This document shows positions 16,787-25,035 of a stretch of 64,000 nt of DNA, piece by piece. Under the pieces are notes generated by a model. The model searched no databases. It worked only from the letters and a program-made list of their open reading frames with translations, and had not been told where the DNA came from. Origin of the DNA: Rhizobium mongolense USDA 1844 (GTDB lineage: Bacteria > Pseudomonadota > Alphaproteobacteria > Rhizobiales > Rhizobiaceae); NCBI RefSeq assembly GCF_000419765.1, contig NZ_ATTQ01000008.1:1-64000 (forward strand), written 5' to 3'. The translations under genes and the position numbers were made by a program. Within the stretch, counting starts at the first letter, position 1. The number at the start of each line of letters is the position of its first letter.

Positions 16787-17409
16787 CCGCGAAGCAGGCG
16801 CCTGGCTGCGAAGTACGCACCGAAGACAATGCCCACAAGCGCCGATAGCGACGCCATGCTTGCCGCGTGTAACGGGATTTCACTCCAGCGCGGACGCACG
16901 ATATCCGCCGTGTTGAACGCCTCGCCGCTGAAACGGCAGGTGATCAGCGAAAGCCCGCGCCGCACCATCTCGGCATCGGCATCCGCAATGATCGCCGATG
17001 CGGCCTCCGCTTCCTGCGGCATGGCGCGCATGGCGATCAGCACGGCCTTGGCGGCCGCCAGATAAGCATGGGCGCATTCGTTGAACGGGCTCCGCTCATC
17101 GGCGACGCTGCCGGGCATCCGCCCCCAGAAGCAGTAGGAATACTGGATCTGCGCATAGTTCAGCACGCGCCTGAACGGCTCGTTCGTATCGGTCGCCTGC
17201 GAGGCAAGGTCGATGATCCGGTTCCGATAGCCGGCGATGACCGCCATCTCGCCATGCGAAATTTCGGGGATGGGGATGCCGGCATGGCTGCCAGTGGAAC
17301 TGCTATTATGCGCTGAGGCGTTTCCGGCGGCGGAAAAAAGAAGTGCCGCCAGACCTAGTTTCGCCAGCCATCGCTTCGCGCAATTTGGGTAATGAGATTG
17401 CCGCAACAT
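16771..17409 (-). CDS. Unrecognised secreted, C-terminally anchored protein of the cobalt operon
   Basis: 212 residues from MLRQSHYPN at 17409 (an earlier in-frame ATG at 17427 has a poor ribosome-binding site). Signal peptide about 1-33 (ends GNASA-H), a mature N-terminus rich in His and Ser (HNSSSTGSHAG, ISHGE), a helical middle with three Cys residues (YCFWG, ECAHAY, TCRF), and a single transmembrane helix near the C-terminus (SALVGIVFGAYFAARRLL). I do not recognise a family. It is the third gene after cbtB and cbtA on the same strand, 87 bases behind cbtA with a hairpin between, so it may be a periplasmic accessory of cobalt uptake; that is inference from position and histidines. Confidence 0.7.
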   Translation of the reverse strand: MLRQSHYPNCAKRWLAKLGLAALLFSAAGNASAHNSSSTGSHAGIPIPEISHGEMAVIAGYRNRIIDLASQATDTNEPFRRVLNYAQIQYSYCFWGRMPGSVADERSPFNECAHAYLAAAKAVLIAMRAMPQEAEAASAIIADADAEMVRRGLSLITCRFSGEAFNTADIVRPRWSEIPLHAASMASLSALVGIVFGAYFAARRLLRGQSSV

Positions 17410-17424
17410 TGCCAAGCTTTCCCC

Positions 17425-17447
17425 CATCCCTGTGAAACACGGGGATG
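17425..17447 (-). promoter_or_regulatory. Leader hairpin between cbtA and the third operon gene
   Basis: On the minus strand CATCCCCGTG and CACAGGGATG form a 10-bp stem (one G-T pair) closed by a TTT loop, 15 bases before the preferred start codon at 17409. No T-run follows, so it is not a simple terminator. It could dampen read-through, protect the cbtBA message, or mask translation of the third gene. Confidence 0.4.
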
Positions 17448-17496
17448 AGGGGTTCTCTTTTGACGAGCCGCGACGAGGCAACACACTAAGCCCGGA

Positions 17497-18213
17497 TTAC
17501 CGGAATGCCGGACGCAGTCGCTTTTCCGCCAGGACTCCGAAGACAATCCCAAGCGCCGCCCACAGAATGACATGCATGCCGAGCGAGGCCGTGCGAAAAC
17601 GCCAGAGCACCATGGCCGAATAATTTTCCGGCACCTCGTTGATTGTCGGCAGCAGGTACTGAACCAGGCCGATGAAGACGAGATAGGCGGCACCTGAAAG
17701 GATCGCCGCATTCCAAATGCCGAAGCGCGCAGAGAGATTGCGCGCCAGCGCCACTGCGGCAATCAGCGAGGCAACGGAAACGACGATCATCAAAAAGAAC
17801 ACCTCGGTGCGCACGCCGATCGTATCGGGATTGCCGACCGCTGGCGGGTTGGCGGGGTATTTGATCGCCGGAACGAGAACGATCGCAACAAAGGCGGCAA
17901 GCGCGATCACTGCAGCCGTTCCGCGAGCGCCGAGCCGGCTGAAACGCCCATGAACGAAGGCGAAGGCAAGAGCAAAGAGGCCGCCAACCGCAATCGCATA
18001 GGTCATGACGCCGGTGAAGAGGCCGAGACCGGCCTGTGTGGCGCGGCTGACGAGTTCCGGTTCAGCGGTTTGGCCTGCGGCCTGGGCAGCGGCTTCTTCG
18101 AAGGCAATCGCCTGATCGACCAGCGGCTCACCGAATGTATAGGCAAAGGCAAAAACCAGGATGCCAGCGATCGCCCCCGCGAGCATGCCACGGAGCAAAA
18201 GATTTCCAACCAT
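17497..18213 (-). CDS. cbtA: Cobalt transporter subunit CbtA
   Basis: 238 residues with five to six predicted transmembrane helices and the CbtA-family landmarks: N-terminal GNLLLRGMLAGAIAGILVFAF, VSRATQAGLGLFTGV, and VPAIKYPANPPAVGNPDTI in the middle. CbtA and CbtB form a predicted cobalt importer found under B12-riboswitch control in organisms that make cobalamin. It starts 12 bases after the cbtB stop. Rhizobia make B12 de novo and need cobalt, consistent with this role. Confidence 0.93.
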   Translation of the reverse strand: MVGNLLLRGMLAGAIAGILVFAFAYTFGEPLVDQAIAFEEAAAQAAGQTAEPELVSRATQAGLGLFTGVMTYAIAVGGLFALAFAFVHGRFSRLGARGTAAVIALAAFVAIVLVPAIKYPANPPAVGNPDTIGVRTEVFFLMIVVSVASLIAAVALARNLSARFGIWNAAILSGAAYLVFIGLVQYLLPTINEVPENYSAMVLWRFRTASLGMHVILWAALGIVFGVLAEKRLRPAFR

Positions 18214-18225
18214 GTCTGTCGTCCT

Positions 18226-18435
18226 TTAGTGGCAGGGGAAGCCGAGAAGGTGGCGGCCGTCATGCACGAATTCGTGGACGTAGCCGCCGGAAAACAGCGC
18301 CAGGGCGCCCTCTTCCGTGCCGACGAAATAGATGGCGATGATCATCAGCACTCCACCGAAGATCGCCCAGGGCAGGATTTCTCCTACCGGGATCGGCGCC
18401 GGTGTTGCGATGGGCTGAAGAGCGGTGTCAGACAT
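18226..18435 (-). CDS. cbtB: Cobalt transporter subunit CbtB
   Basis: 69 residues, typical for CbtB: one transmembrane helix (about 20-42) and the C-terminal histidine-bearing motif HEFVHDGRHLLGFPCH, which probably binds the metal on the outside. Start at 18435 has a perfect GGAGG 5 bases upstream; the frame is open further upstream but runs into the riboswitch. First gene of the operon. Confidence 0.93.
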   Translation of the reverse strand: MSDTALQPIATPAPIPVGEILPWAIFGGVLMIIAIYFVGTEEGALALFSGGYVHEFVHDGRHLLGFPCH

Positions 18436-18469
18436 GTTTTCCTCCTGGAAGACGCGTTCAGTCGAAAGA

Positions 18470-18580
18470 GCGTTGTACGGTAGGGTCTGACTTCCAGCCT
18501 GCTTTCGCATCCTGGTCACAGTGGCGCGACCGCGCCGGATTTTCACCGGCTTCCAAACCCGCAACATGACCGTTATATCT
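18470..18580 (-). promoter_or_regulatory. Cobalamin (B12) riboswitch controlling cbtBA
   Basis: Read on the minus strand the conserved core is present in order: GAAGCCGGTGAAAATCCGGC (18553-18534), CGCGGTCGCGCCACTGTGACC, then GCAGGCTGGAAGTCAGACCC (the B12 box, about 18502-18483). The element ends about 35-45 bases before the cbtB start codon, so it can mask the ribosome-binding site when adenosylcobalamin is bound. End points are approximate. Confidence 0.92.
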
Positions 18581-18646
18581 GCGCGCGGAGAACTGTCAAC
18601 GAGACTTGATCTCGCTCCCCATCGCATTTCCGGAGATCGAAGGAAC

Positions 18647-19204
18647 GTGCATACCCGGCTCACCTGGATCTGCCACGGCCCGACAAGCGCTGGTCGCAAC
18701 GGTCGCTTTCCACTCGACGAACCGCTTGAGGAAAGCGCGGTCGCGCAGACGCGGGCAATTGCCGGTGGGCTGCAGCGCGCCGATCGAGTCCTGACGAGTC
18801 CGGCGCTGCGCGCGCGCCAGACTGCGCAAGCGCTCTCGCTCGACTCTCTTCCCGATCCGCTGCTTGCCGATTGCGATTACGGCCGGTGGGGCGGGATGGC
18901 GATCGCCGATTTGCACATGCAGGAGCCCGAAAATCTGCTCGCCTGGATGAGCGATACGGAATCGGCCCCGCATGGCGGCGAAAATATTAGGCAGCTCGCA
19001 GAGCGGGCAGCCCAATCGATGGAAACGCAATCGATGCTCGGCGGCCACGTCATCGCCGTCAGTCACGCCGCACTCATCCGCGCTGCGATCCTGAACGTGC
19101 TTCAGGCGCCGCTTTCCTCTTTCTGGCTCGCTGATATCGAACCGTTATCCATCATCCGCATGACCCATAACGGCCGCCGCTGGGCGCTTCGCTTCGCTGG
19201 CTGA
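18647..19204 (+). CDS. Histidine phosphatase-family protein with altered RHG motif
   Basis: 185 residues from GTG 18647, chosen because AAGGA precedes it and it begins right before the family's first beta strand; more upstream codons would enter the riboswitch. The phosphoglycerate-mutase-like fold is shown by LTSPALRARQTAQAL, DYGRWGGM and VIAVSHAALIRAA (second His). The catalytic motif reads CHG (C9-H10-G11) instead of RHG: the catalytic His is kept, the phosphate-binding Arg is replaced by Cys. It is divergent from the cobalt operon, so an alpha-ribazole-phosphatase (CobC)-like role in cobalamin metabolism is possible but not shown. Confidence 0.78.
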   Translation: MHTRLTWICHGPTSAGRNGRFPLDEPLEESAVAQTRAIAGGLQRADRVLTSPALRARQTAQALSLDSLPDPLLADCDYGRWGGMAIADLHMQEPENLLAWMSDTESAPHGGENIRQLAERAAQSMETQSMLGGHVIAVSHAALIRAAILNVLQAPLSSFWLADIEPLSIIRMTHNGRRWALRFAG

Positions 19205-19324
19205 AGCCGCTATATCGCTAATTTTTCAAACAATACATTAGATCAGCCTTACGCAAGCAAGTTGCGTCATAGCTATTGAACCCGGTTTACCGGGCGCTAA
19301 GTCCTTGCCCCGAGGAGACCGGCC

Positions 19325-19435
19325 ATGACCTATGATTGGAGTGGGGAGCGTACACGGCGCATGCGTCTTTTGCGGATCGCGACCGCCGTTATTCTCGTCG
19401 CCCTGGTTGTCAGCATTCCGTTGCTGACGACATAG
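19325..19435 (+). CDS. Small single-helix membrane protein (36 aa)
   Basis: ATG at 19325 follows GAGGAG by 6 bases and the gene ends at TAG 19433-19435, 5 bases before a strong terminator. The product has a basic N-terminal third (SGERTRRMRLLR) and one hydrophobic helix (IATAVILVALVVSIPLL). The ribosome-binding site, terminator and amphipathic layout argue for a real small gene. Function unknown. Confidence 0.6.
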   Translation: MTYDWSGERTRRMRLLRIATAVILVALVVSIPLLTT

Positions 19436-19439
19436 GCGA

Positions 19440-19473
19440 AAAAGGCGAGCAGCCGTCAAACTGCTCGCCTTTT
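19440..19473. terminator. Bidirectional rho-independent terminator
   Basis: AAAAGGCGAGCAG and CTGCTCGCCTTTT form a perfect 13-bp stem with an 8-base loop. It closes the small membrane-protein gene on the + strand and the convergent gene at 19525-19860 on the minus strand. Confidence 0.88.
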
Positions 19474-19524
19474 GATCGCCAGGAATTTCTCAACTGTCGC
19501 GACAATCCTTTTAGTGTTTGCCCT

Positions 19525-20582
<1,058 letters not shown>

Positions 20583-21345
20583 ATGCAGGAAAGGCTCAAA
20601 GCTGCGTCTATGGCCAAGTCTGCTCGTTCGAAGCCTTTCCTTTCCACCGAAGGGCCCTCTCCGGCATCATGCATCGACGGGCAAACGATCGCCTGCGCCA
20701 TGCTGGTTAAGATAGTTGCGGCCGTGCGGCATGTCGTCTACGCCGAGCCTTTCGTAGGCACGGGCGGCGTGTTTTTCAGGCGAACCGGAGTGCCGCGTGG
20801 CAGGTGATCAACGACCGCAACGGCGAGGTGGTAAAAACCTCTTCCCGATCCCTGCAGCGGCACTACCCGCAGTTCATGGAAACCCTGAAATTCCCGATCA
20901 TCAGCCGGCGAGAATTCGAACGTCTCAAAAGCTGCGATTCCGCCACTTTGACAGACCTCGAACGCGTGGCTCGCTTCATCTATCTGCAGAAAAGGTCGCG
21001 GGCAGAATTTCGGCGTCGATACGACCGGCCGGGCACGCTTTAATCTCACCAGTGAGGCACTGCTCCGAGAAGACGTCCATGAACGCCTCTCAGGTGTCGT
21101 AATTGAGAACTTGGAGCTTTACCTCGATCCGCCATATTTCGGCAGCGAAGCCGACTACGGAAAACGCTGTTTGGTCGGGAGCAGTTCGAAGTCATTGCGG
21201 AGCCCTCGGTCGCATCAAAGGCAACTCCATTTTGTCCCGCAACGACGTTCCCCAGATCCGCGATGTATTCAGCCGGTTTACCTTCGCGGAAGCGGAATTG
21301 ACCTGTCGCGATGTGAGTGGCCGTGGCCATAGTCTCGCGAAGGGC
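20583..21345 (+). pseudogene. Decayed DNA adenine methyltransferase (D12 class, phage-type Dam)
   Basis: Fragments of one protein occur in order but in changing frames: the AdoMet-binding motif AEPFVGTGGVFFRR (about 20745-20785), VINDRNGEVV (from 20804), then RHYPQFMETLKF and LERVARFIYLQ, next DRPGTL, VIENLELYLDPPYFGSE with the catalytic DPPY (about 21098-21150), and GREQFEVIA and NDVPQIRDVF pieces after it. At least four frameshifts and a deletion between the YLQ and DRPG segments rule out function. Such methylases are typical prophage cargo, so this is probably the relic of a phage or other mobile element. Confidence 0.8.
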
Positions 21346-21542
21346 TAGTCTTCTGACCTTCCGAAGTGCCCGCCATGGGCTTCATCGTAACGGTGGAGCG
21401 CATTCAGATAACCTGAAAGCGCTTCTGCTAGCGGACGCGACAAGCCTGTCTGGAGATGGCTCTTCCAAGTGGCTATCTCATCGGTGTCACTGTCGACAAC
21501 ACGGTATTTGGCGTTGCCCTCTGCCTCAATGCGATACTTCAT
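21345..21542 (-). CDS. Small hypothetical protein (65 aa)
   Basis: An intact 65-codon frame whose product starts MKYRIEAEGNAKYRVVDSDTDEIATW, cut here to its first third in layout: a short beta hairpin with VVDSDTDEIA, then two helices. The pattern resembles the IVDTQTHKVAVI segment of the small proteins at 21766 and 29731, which suggests a shared fold. The ribosome-binding site is weak. Function unknown; it may be real. Confidence 0.45.
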   Translation of the reverse strand: MKYRIEAEGNAKYRVVDSDTDEIATWKSHLQTGLSRPLAEALSGYLNALHRYDEAHGGHFGRSED

Positions 21543-21765
21543 GACCCAGTCATCCAGCGGGTTTTGATGATGAACTAGACATCACCAGACCGGTTTCAAG
21601 CGCCTGGTCTAAGAGTTCGAGCCGCGAAGCAGATTAATTTATCCGGCCTACTTGGTTCCGATCATCATGTCTCGAAAAGAGCGCGAGCCACGCGCTTAGG
21701 GGCGCTCACCGCTTCTGTCAGCACAATGACAGACGATCAAAAGAGAGCAAGTTAGCTAAAACGGC

Positions 21766-21984
21766 TTAGGCCCTAGTGCCTTCGGCGGAGGCGCCGGATT
21801 CTCCGGAAGCCGAATGCCTCCCTCTCAGGGCATCGATAATCTCCATGGCGGTCGATTCATCAAGACGTCTTAGCGGCAGAGTTTCAGCAATGACAGCGAC
21901 CTTGTGCGTCTGCGTATCGACAATCGACCAGCTGCCATCCCCGTCGCGTCTGGCGTAATACTGCGGGCGCATTCGCATGTTCAC
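21766..21984 (-). CDS. Small hypothetical protein, cassette gene 2, copy 1 (72 aa)
   Basis: 72 residues. The core YYARRDGDGSWSIVDTQTHK, followed by VAVIAETLPLRRLDESTAMEI, predicts a small antiparallel beta sheet plus one helix; the tail is Ser/Ala-rich and probably disordered. A 73-residue paralogue lies at 29731-29952 and a truncated one at 28784-28951. The start codon overlaps the stop of the upstream partner (21981-22187) by 4 bases, so the two are translationally coupled. No known family is recognised; conservation of the frame in two copies supports a real gene. Confidence 0.65.
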   Translation of the reverse strand: MNMRMRPQYYARRDGDGSWSIVDTQTHKVAVIAETLPLRRLDESTAMEIIDALRGRHSASGESGASAEGTRA

Positions 21985-22187
21985 GTCGGCCTCTGCCTCT
22001 CGGTCATGCTCACGACTAGCTGTTGCAAGCTATCTTCGATAGTGACGCCGTGCTGATAGAAATAAATGATCTGGCTTGCGAGTTCGACGCGCTCATAGTC
22101 GCTCGTTATGTGCCCGGTAGCGCAGATATCATCGAAGACTCTCTTGCAGATCTCAATATCTTCGGTAGCGAAATAGCCTCTGCTCAT
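21981..22187 (-). CDS. Small hypothetical protein, cassette gene 1, copy 1 (68 aa)
   Basis: 68 residues, predicted all-helical: ICKRVFDDICATGHI, ASQIIYFYQHGVTIEDSL and QQLVVSMTERQ. The paralogue at 29955-30176 keeps the same helices with conservative changes, showing selection on the protein. It overlaps the following cassette gene by 4 bases. The pair looks like a two-component small-protein module, but nothing in the sequence identifies it as toxin-antitoxin. Function unknown. Confidence 0.65.
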   Translation of the reverse strand: MSRGYFATEDIEICKRVFDDICATGHITSDYERVELASQIIYFYQHGVTIEDSLQQLVVSMTERQRPT

Positions 22188-22259
22188 GCTCGGTTCCCTA
22201 AACTCCTAAGAATTCTAAGAGAAAAGCCCCGCGGTAAAGCGGCCTTCACGAAAACATAT

Positions 22260-22433
22260 CGTGGCAAGGGCTCGTCTAAGAGAGGACAAAGCGAGCCCAA
22301 GCCACTGGCTCAGTACTTAGGGGCTCATCCCCACAGCACTGCAGATCACGCAGCTTCAGCGACTGGTGGGAAGATGAAACGCGTGATCGCAATAAACCGG
22401 CAGGGGAAGGAAAAGTTCCCGAGTGATCGCCCC
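22260..22433. repeat. Repeat unit B, copy 1: hairpin-bearing intergenic repeat
   Basis: About 170 bases recurring at 28242-28407. Shared blocks are CTCGTCTAAGA, GCGAGCCCAAGCCA, ATCACGCAG, CTTCAG or TTTCAG, and AATAAAC. Two small hairpins are kept in both copies although their bases differ: GGGG-CTCAT-CCCC here against GGGG-ATGA-CCCC there, and GGGAA..TTCCC with loops of 7 and 2. No protein is encoded in a consistent frame. Confidence 0.7.
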
Positions 22434-22472
22434 CGCTGCTAAATGAGGCATCGGGCGACCGCCGAGCATTCA

Positions 22473-22740
22473 CTACCGATTGTATTCGTAGACGGGTCCA
22501 GCACCGCGCTCGCACTTGATCTTCTTTGTACTCTCCGTCGCCCCATTTCCACTCGATCTTACATCCTCCGCGACGATACTCTTCCTTATATGCTCTTCGT
22601 TCGCATCGGGGTTCACCGCAGTAGCGATCGGAATGCCATGGCCCATGGCCGCTTTCGTCCTTTCAAGGATCGGCCGATGCGTTGCCAGCACACATGGTGA
22701 GGGCCACGCCCGCTGCGGCAGCGATGGTCCGCATCTTCAT
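22473..22740 (-). pseudogene. Frameshifted small secreted protein (YKEEY-type)
   Basis: The minus strand starts with a clear signal peptide from ATG 22740 (MKMRTIAAAAGVALTMCAGN, ASA) after an AGGAG site, but the frame stops within a few codons at DP. A second frame continues with AMGHGIPIATAVNPDANEEH and a third with AYKEEYRRGGCKIEWKWGD and GEYKEDQ, the repeat style of small rhizobial secreted proteins with Lys/Glu-rich YKEE motifs. At least two frameshifts break it. Confidence 0.6.
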
Positions 22741-22783
22741 GGCTCGCACTCCTGCTTCCTGATCCCAGATCAACGCTGTGCTT

Positions 22784-22839
22784 GATGGCTTAGTTTCGAA
22801 GATCGATCCTCAACGCCGGATGAAGAGTAAATCGGTTAC
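22784..22839. repeat. 56-bp repeat, copy 1
   Basis: The 56 bases recur at 30197-30252 on the same strand with only three substitutions. Both copies lie a few hundred bases from a unit-A cassette. The much higher identity than the flanking repeats suggests recent conversion or constraint. It contains TTCGAAGATCGATCCT, with the small dyad ATCGAT. Confidence 0.75.
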
Positions 22840-23138
22840 GGCTCTTCGACCTTTCTCGATGCCTCTCGCGCCATGGGGTGCCCACCCGTTGGTGCGACAG
22901 GATGCTTTGCCTCTGCCAAGGGATGGTATTGATCGCTTATCGCCACTGGCGTGCGCGCGAACCGCTGGTTAGGCCGAGATAAATGTGCCCGAACTGCAAA
23001 TCTCCATCCAAAGAGACAAAGTCCTGGTGGGCTTCGCCGAACCATGTCTCCCGTCATTTGTATTTCGGCCGATATTCTTCCATCGTCATTGTCTCAAATT
23101 TCGTTTTCTTTTTAAGCATTCCCTGATGTAATCATCAG
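22840..23138. other. Non-coding stretch before the ligase gene
   Basis: No gene with coding character is visible on either strand; short open frames here have skewed composition and no ribosome-binding sites. The last 60 bases before 23139 are AT-richer (TTCGTTTTCTTTTTAAGC) and probably hold the promoter of the DNA ligase gene, but no clear -35/-10 pair can be named. Confidence 0.4.
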
Positions 23139-24182
23139 ATGGCCAAGTCTCCTGCTTCAAAACCGCTGCTCGCATCCGATAAGCCGGTTCGATCCCGGCC
23201 GCGCAAGCCACGCGATCCAGCGCAGCCGAACCTTCCCCTCGATCCCATGCCGGACCGGATCGAGCCATGCCTGGCGCTTCTTAAGCCGAAGCCGCCGAGG
23301 GGCGAGCAGTGGGTTTATGAAATCAAATGGGACGGGTATCGCCTGGCGGTGCATATCGAGCCTCAGCGCGTGCGCATCATTACGCGCGGCGGCCATGACT
23401 GGACGCATCGTTTCCCCGCGATCGAGCGGGCCGCCAGGCAGCTCGACTTGGCGACAGCGATCCTCGATGGTGAGGCAATCGTGGTGGATGAGCGTGGCCG
23501 ATCCGATTTCGGGCTGCTGCAGCAATCGCTCGGCGGCCGGGGCGGCAAGCGGACTTCCGGCGAAGCGCTTTTCGTGGCGTTCGATCTGCTCTATTTCGAC
23601 GGGCATGATCTGCGGCAACTGGAGCTATCTTCGCGACGCCATCTGCTCGAAGGGCTGATCATTGATCGGGAGGGCGTCATTCGGCTGTCGGAGGAGTTCG
23701 GGGCGGACGGCGACAGGCTGCTGGAGCTTGCCTGCGAGCATGGGCTCGAAGGCATCATCGCGAAGGATCGCCGTAGCGAGTACCGCTCCGGCCGTCTCGG
23801 CGACTGGGTGAAAATCAAGTGCCTGCAGAGCGACAGCTTCGTGATCGTTGGCTATGAACTTTCCACGGTCGCGCGGGCCGGCATCGGCTCGTTGCTGCTG
23901 GCAGCGCGCAAGGGTAACGGCCTGGTTTATGTCGGCAATGTCGGGACCGGCTTCAACGAACGCGCGGCGCAGGAGCTGCGCGAAAAGCTCGATCGGCTGA
24001 AGGTCACGAAACCGTCGGTCACATATGACGGAAGGCGCAAGGGGCTGGTCTGGGTGCGGCCTACGGTGATTGCCGAGATCGAGTATCGCGCGTGGACGCA
24101 CGATGGGAAGCTGAGACATGCCTCTTACAAAGGTCTGCGGGATAAAGAGGACGACGCCACGATTTATGTGCTGGACAAGTAG
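23139..24182 (+). CDS. ATP-dependent DNA ligase, LigD ligase domain only
   Basis: 347 residues. The adenylation lysine is K63 in YEIKWDGYRL; further nucleotidyltransferase motifs are DGEAIVVDERG, FDLLYFDG, EGIIAKDR and DWVKIKC, followed by an OB-fold domain (about 245-345) ending HASYKGLRDKED. It corresponds to the ligase module of LigD, which seals breaks in Ku-dependent end joining, without the polymerase and phosphoesterase modules. No ku gene is next to it. Many rhizobia carry several ligD/ku genes, so this may be an accessory copy. A fragment of a second copy is at 30680-30777. Confidence 0.92.
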   Translation: MAKSPASKPLLASDKPVRSRPRKPRDPAQPNLPLDPMPDRIEPCLALLKPKPPRGEQWVYEIKWDGYRLAVHIEPQRVRIITRGGHDWTHRFPAIERAARQLDLATAILDGEAIVVDERGRSDFGLLQQSLGGRGGKRTSGEALFVAFDLLYFDGHDLRQLELSSRRHLLEGLIIDREGVIRLSEEFGADGDRLLELACEHGLEGIIAKDRRSEYRSGRLGDWVKIKCLQSDSFVIVGYELSTVARAGIGSLLLAARKGNGLVYVGNVGTGFNERAAQELREKLDRLKVTKPSVTYDGRRKGLVWVRPTVIAEIEYRAWTHDGKLRHASYKGLRDKEDDATIYVLDK

Positions 24183-24257
24183 CGTTCTTCGAATCGCCTT
24201 TGAAGGCTCAAAGCAAATCGGACCAGAACTCGACATCTACACTCAGGCGATGAACCA

Positions 24258-24398
24258 ATGCACTATAACCCGCACTACCCTACGATCCTGCCCCCATATA
24301 TCGCGCTGTATTTTATTCTTGCCGCGAACATCCTGTTCCCGGTATCGGCTTATTTCATAGCGCGGAGGTTCAAGCGGAATAAGTGGCTGCCAAATTGA
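24258..24398 (+). CDS. Small single-helix membrane protein (46 aa)
   Basis: ATG 24258 to TGA 24396-24398. The product begins MHYNPHYPTILPPYIALYF, has one hydrophobic helix (YIALYFILAANILFPVSAYFI) and a basic cytoplasmic end (ARRFKRNKWLPN), an orientation that satisfies the positive-inside rule. The ribosome-binding site is weak (AGGCG). Probably a real small membrane protein; function unknown. Confidence 0.5.
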   Translation: MHYNPHYPTILPPYIALYFILAANILFPVSAYFIARRFKRNKWLPN

Positions 24399-24553
24399 AC
24401 CACCCTTCTATGGGTGTTGCCATCACCGTTTACTCTAAGCGCTCTGGGTATGCCGACACTTCGTCCAGACAAAGCGGGAGGGCCCCGGCAACGGGATCGG
24501 CCGCTTCCGGAAAAAGCGCCAATTGCGGTCAGTAACCCGGAAACGGCATCCGA

Positions 24554-25006
24554 TCATAGCCAAATCGCCGTTTCTTCCTTGGCGGTTCGGATGATCATCA
24601 TGGTGAAGAAGCGGGCAACGTTGGTCTGGTCGCGAAACAGCCTCTCACAGAGGGCGTCGAATTCTTCCATGTCGCGCAGGCGCAGCATCAGAACGACATC
24701 GGTTTCGCCCGTCACGGCATAGGCCTGTGAAACGGCCTCTTCGGCAACTGCGATTTTCAGAAAACGGCGCATATGCTGCTCGCCGTGCAGCTTCAACTCG
24801 ACCGTAATCAGGGCCTTGATCCTGCGTTCGGCCTTGGTGGGATTTAGGATCGCGACAATTCTGTCGATGATGCCTGAGTTGCGCAGTCGCTGCACACGGC
24901 GCAGACAACTGGAGGGCGACAGGCCCACTTCCTCGGCCATGTCGACATTGGTGCGCGAAGCGTCGCGCTGCATCAGATTCAAAAGCTTCCGGTCGATCCG
25001 ATCCAT
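24554..25006 (-). CDS. Lrp/AsnC-family transcriptional regulator
   Basis: 150 residues: N-terminal helix-turn-helix (DRKLLNLMQRDASRTNVDMA, VGLSPSSCLRRVQRL; residues 4-45) and a C-terminal RAM/AsnC ligand-binding domain (about 65-145, VTGETDVVLMLRLRDM). Such proteins bind amino acids or related compounds and often control a neighbouring divergent gene. The divergent gene here is the membrane protein at 25127, and the 120-base space between them holds repeated TGCAAT half-sites. It probably regulates itself and that neighbour. Confidence 0.92.
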   Translation of the reverse strand: MDRIDRKLLNLMQRDASRTNVDMAEEVGLSPSSCLRRVQRLRNSGIIDRIVAILNPTKAERRIKALITVELKLHGEQHMRRFLKIAVAEEAVSQAYAVTGETDVVLMLRLRDMEEFDALCERLFRDQTNVARFFTMMIIRTAKEETAIWL

Positions 25007-25035
25007 TCTCTCAGCCTATCCGTCAATCACGCCTT

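Larger units (their letters stand above)
21724..22190. repeat. Repeat unit A: two-gene cassette, copy 1
   Basis: The unit starts with AATGACAGAC and AAAGAGAGCAA followed by AAAACGGCTTAG, then the gene pair at 21766-21984 and 21981-22187 on the minus strand. It recurs at 28699-29013 (partial) and 29691-30180 (complete). The copies are clearly homologous at DNA level but diverged, so they are old duplications. Confidence 0.8.

Noticed and set aside
22836..23057. Minus-strand frame of 73 codons before the ligase gene
   Set aside because: No ribosome-binding site, unusual composition, and it overlaps the repeat remnant; nothing protein-like in it.
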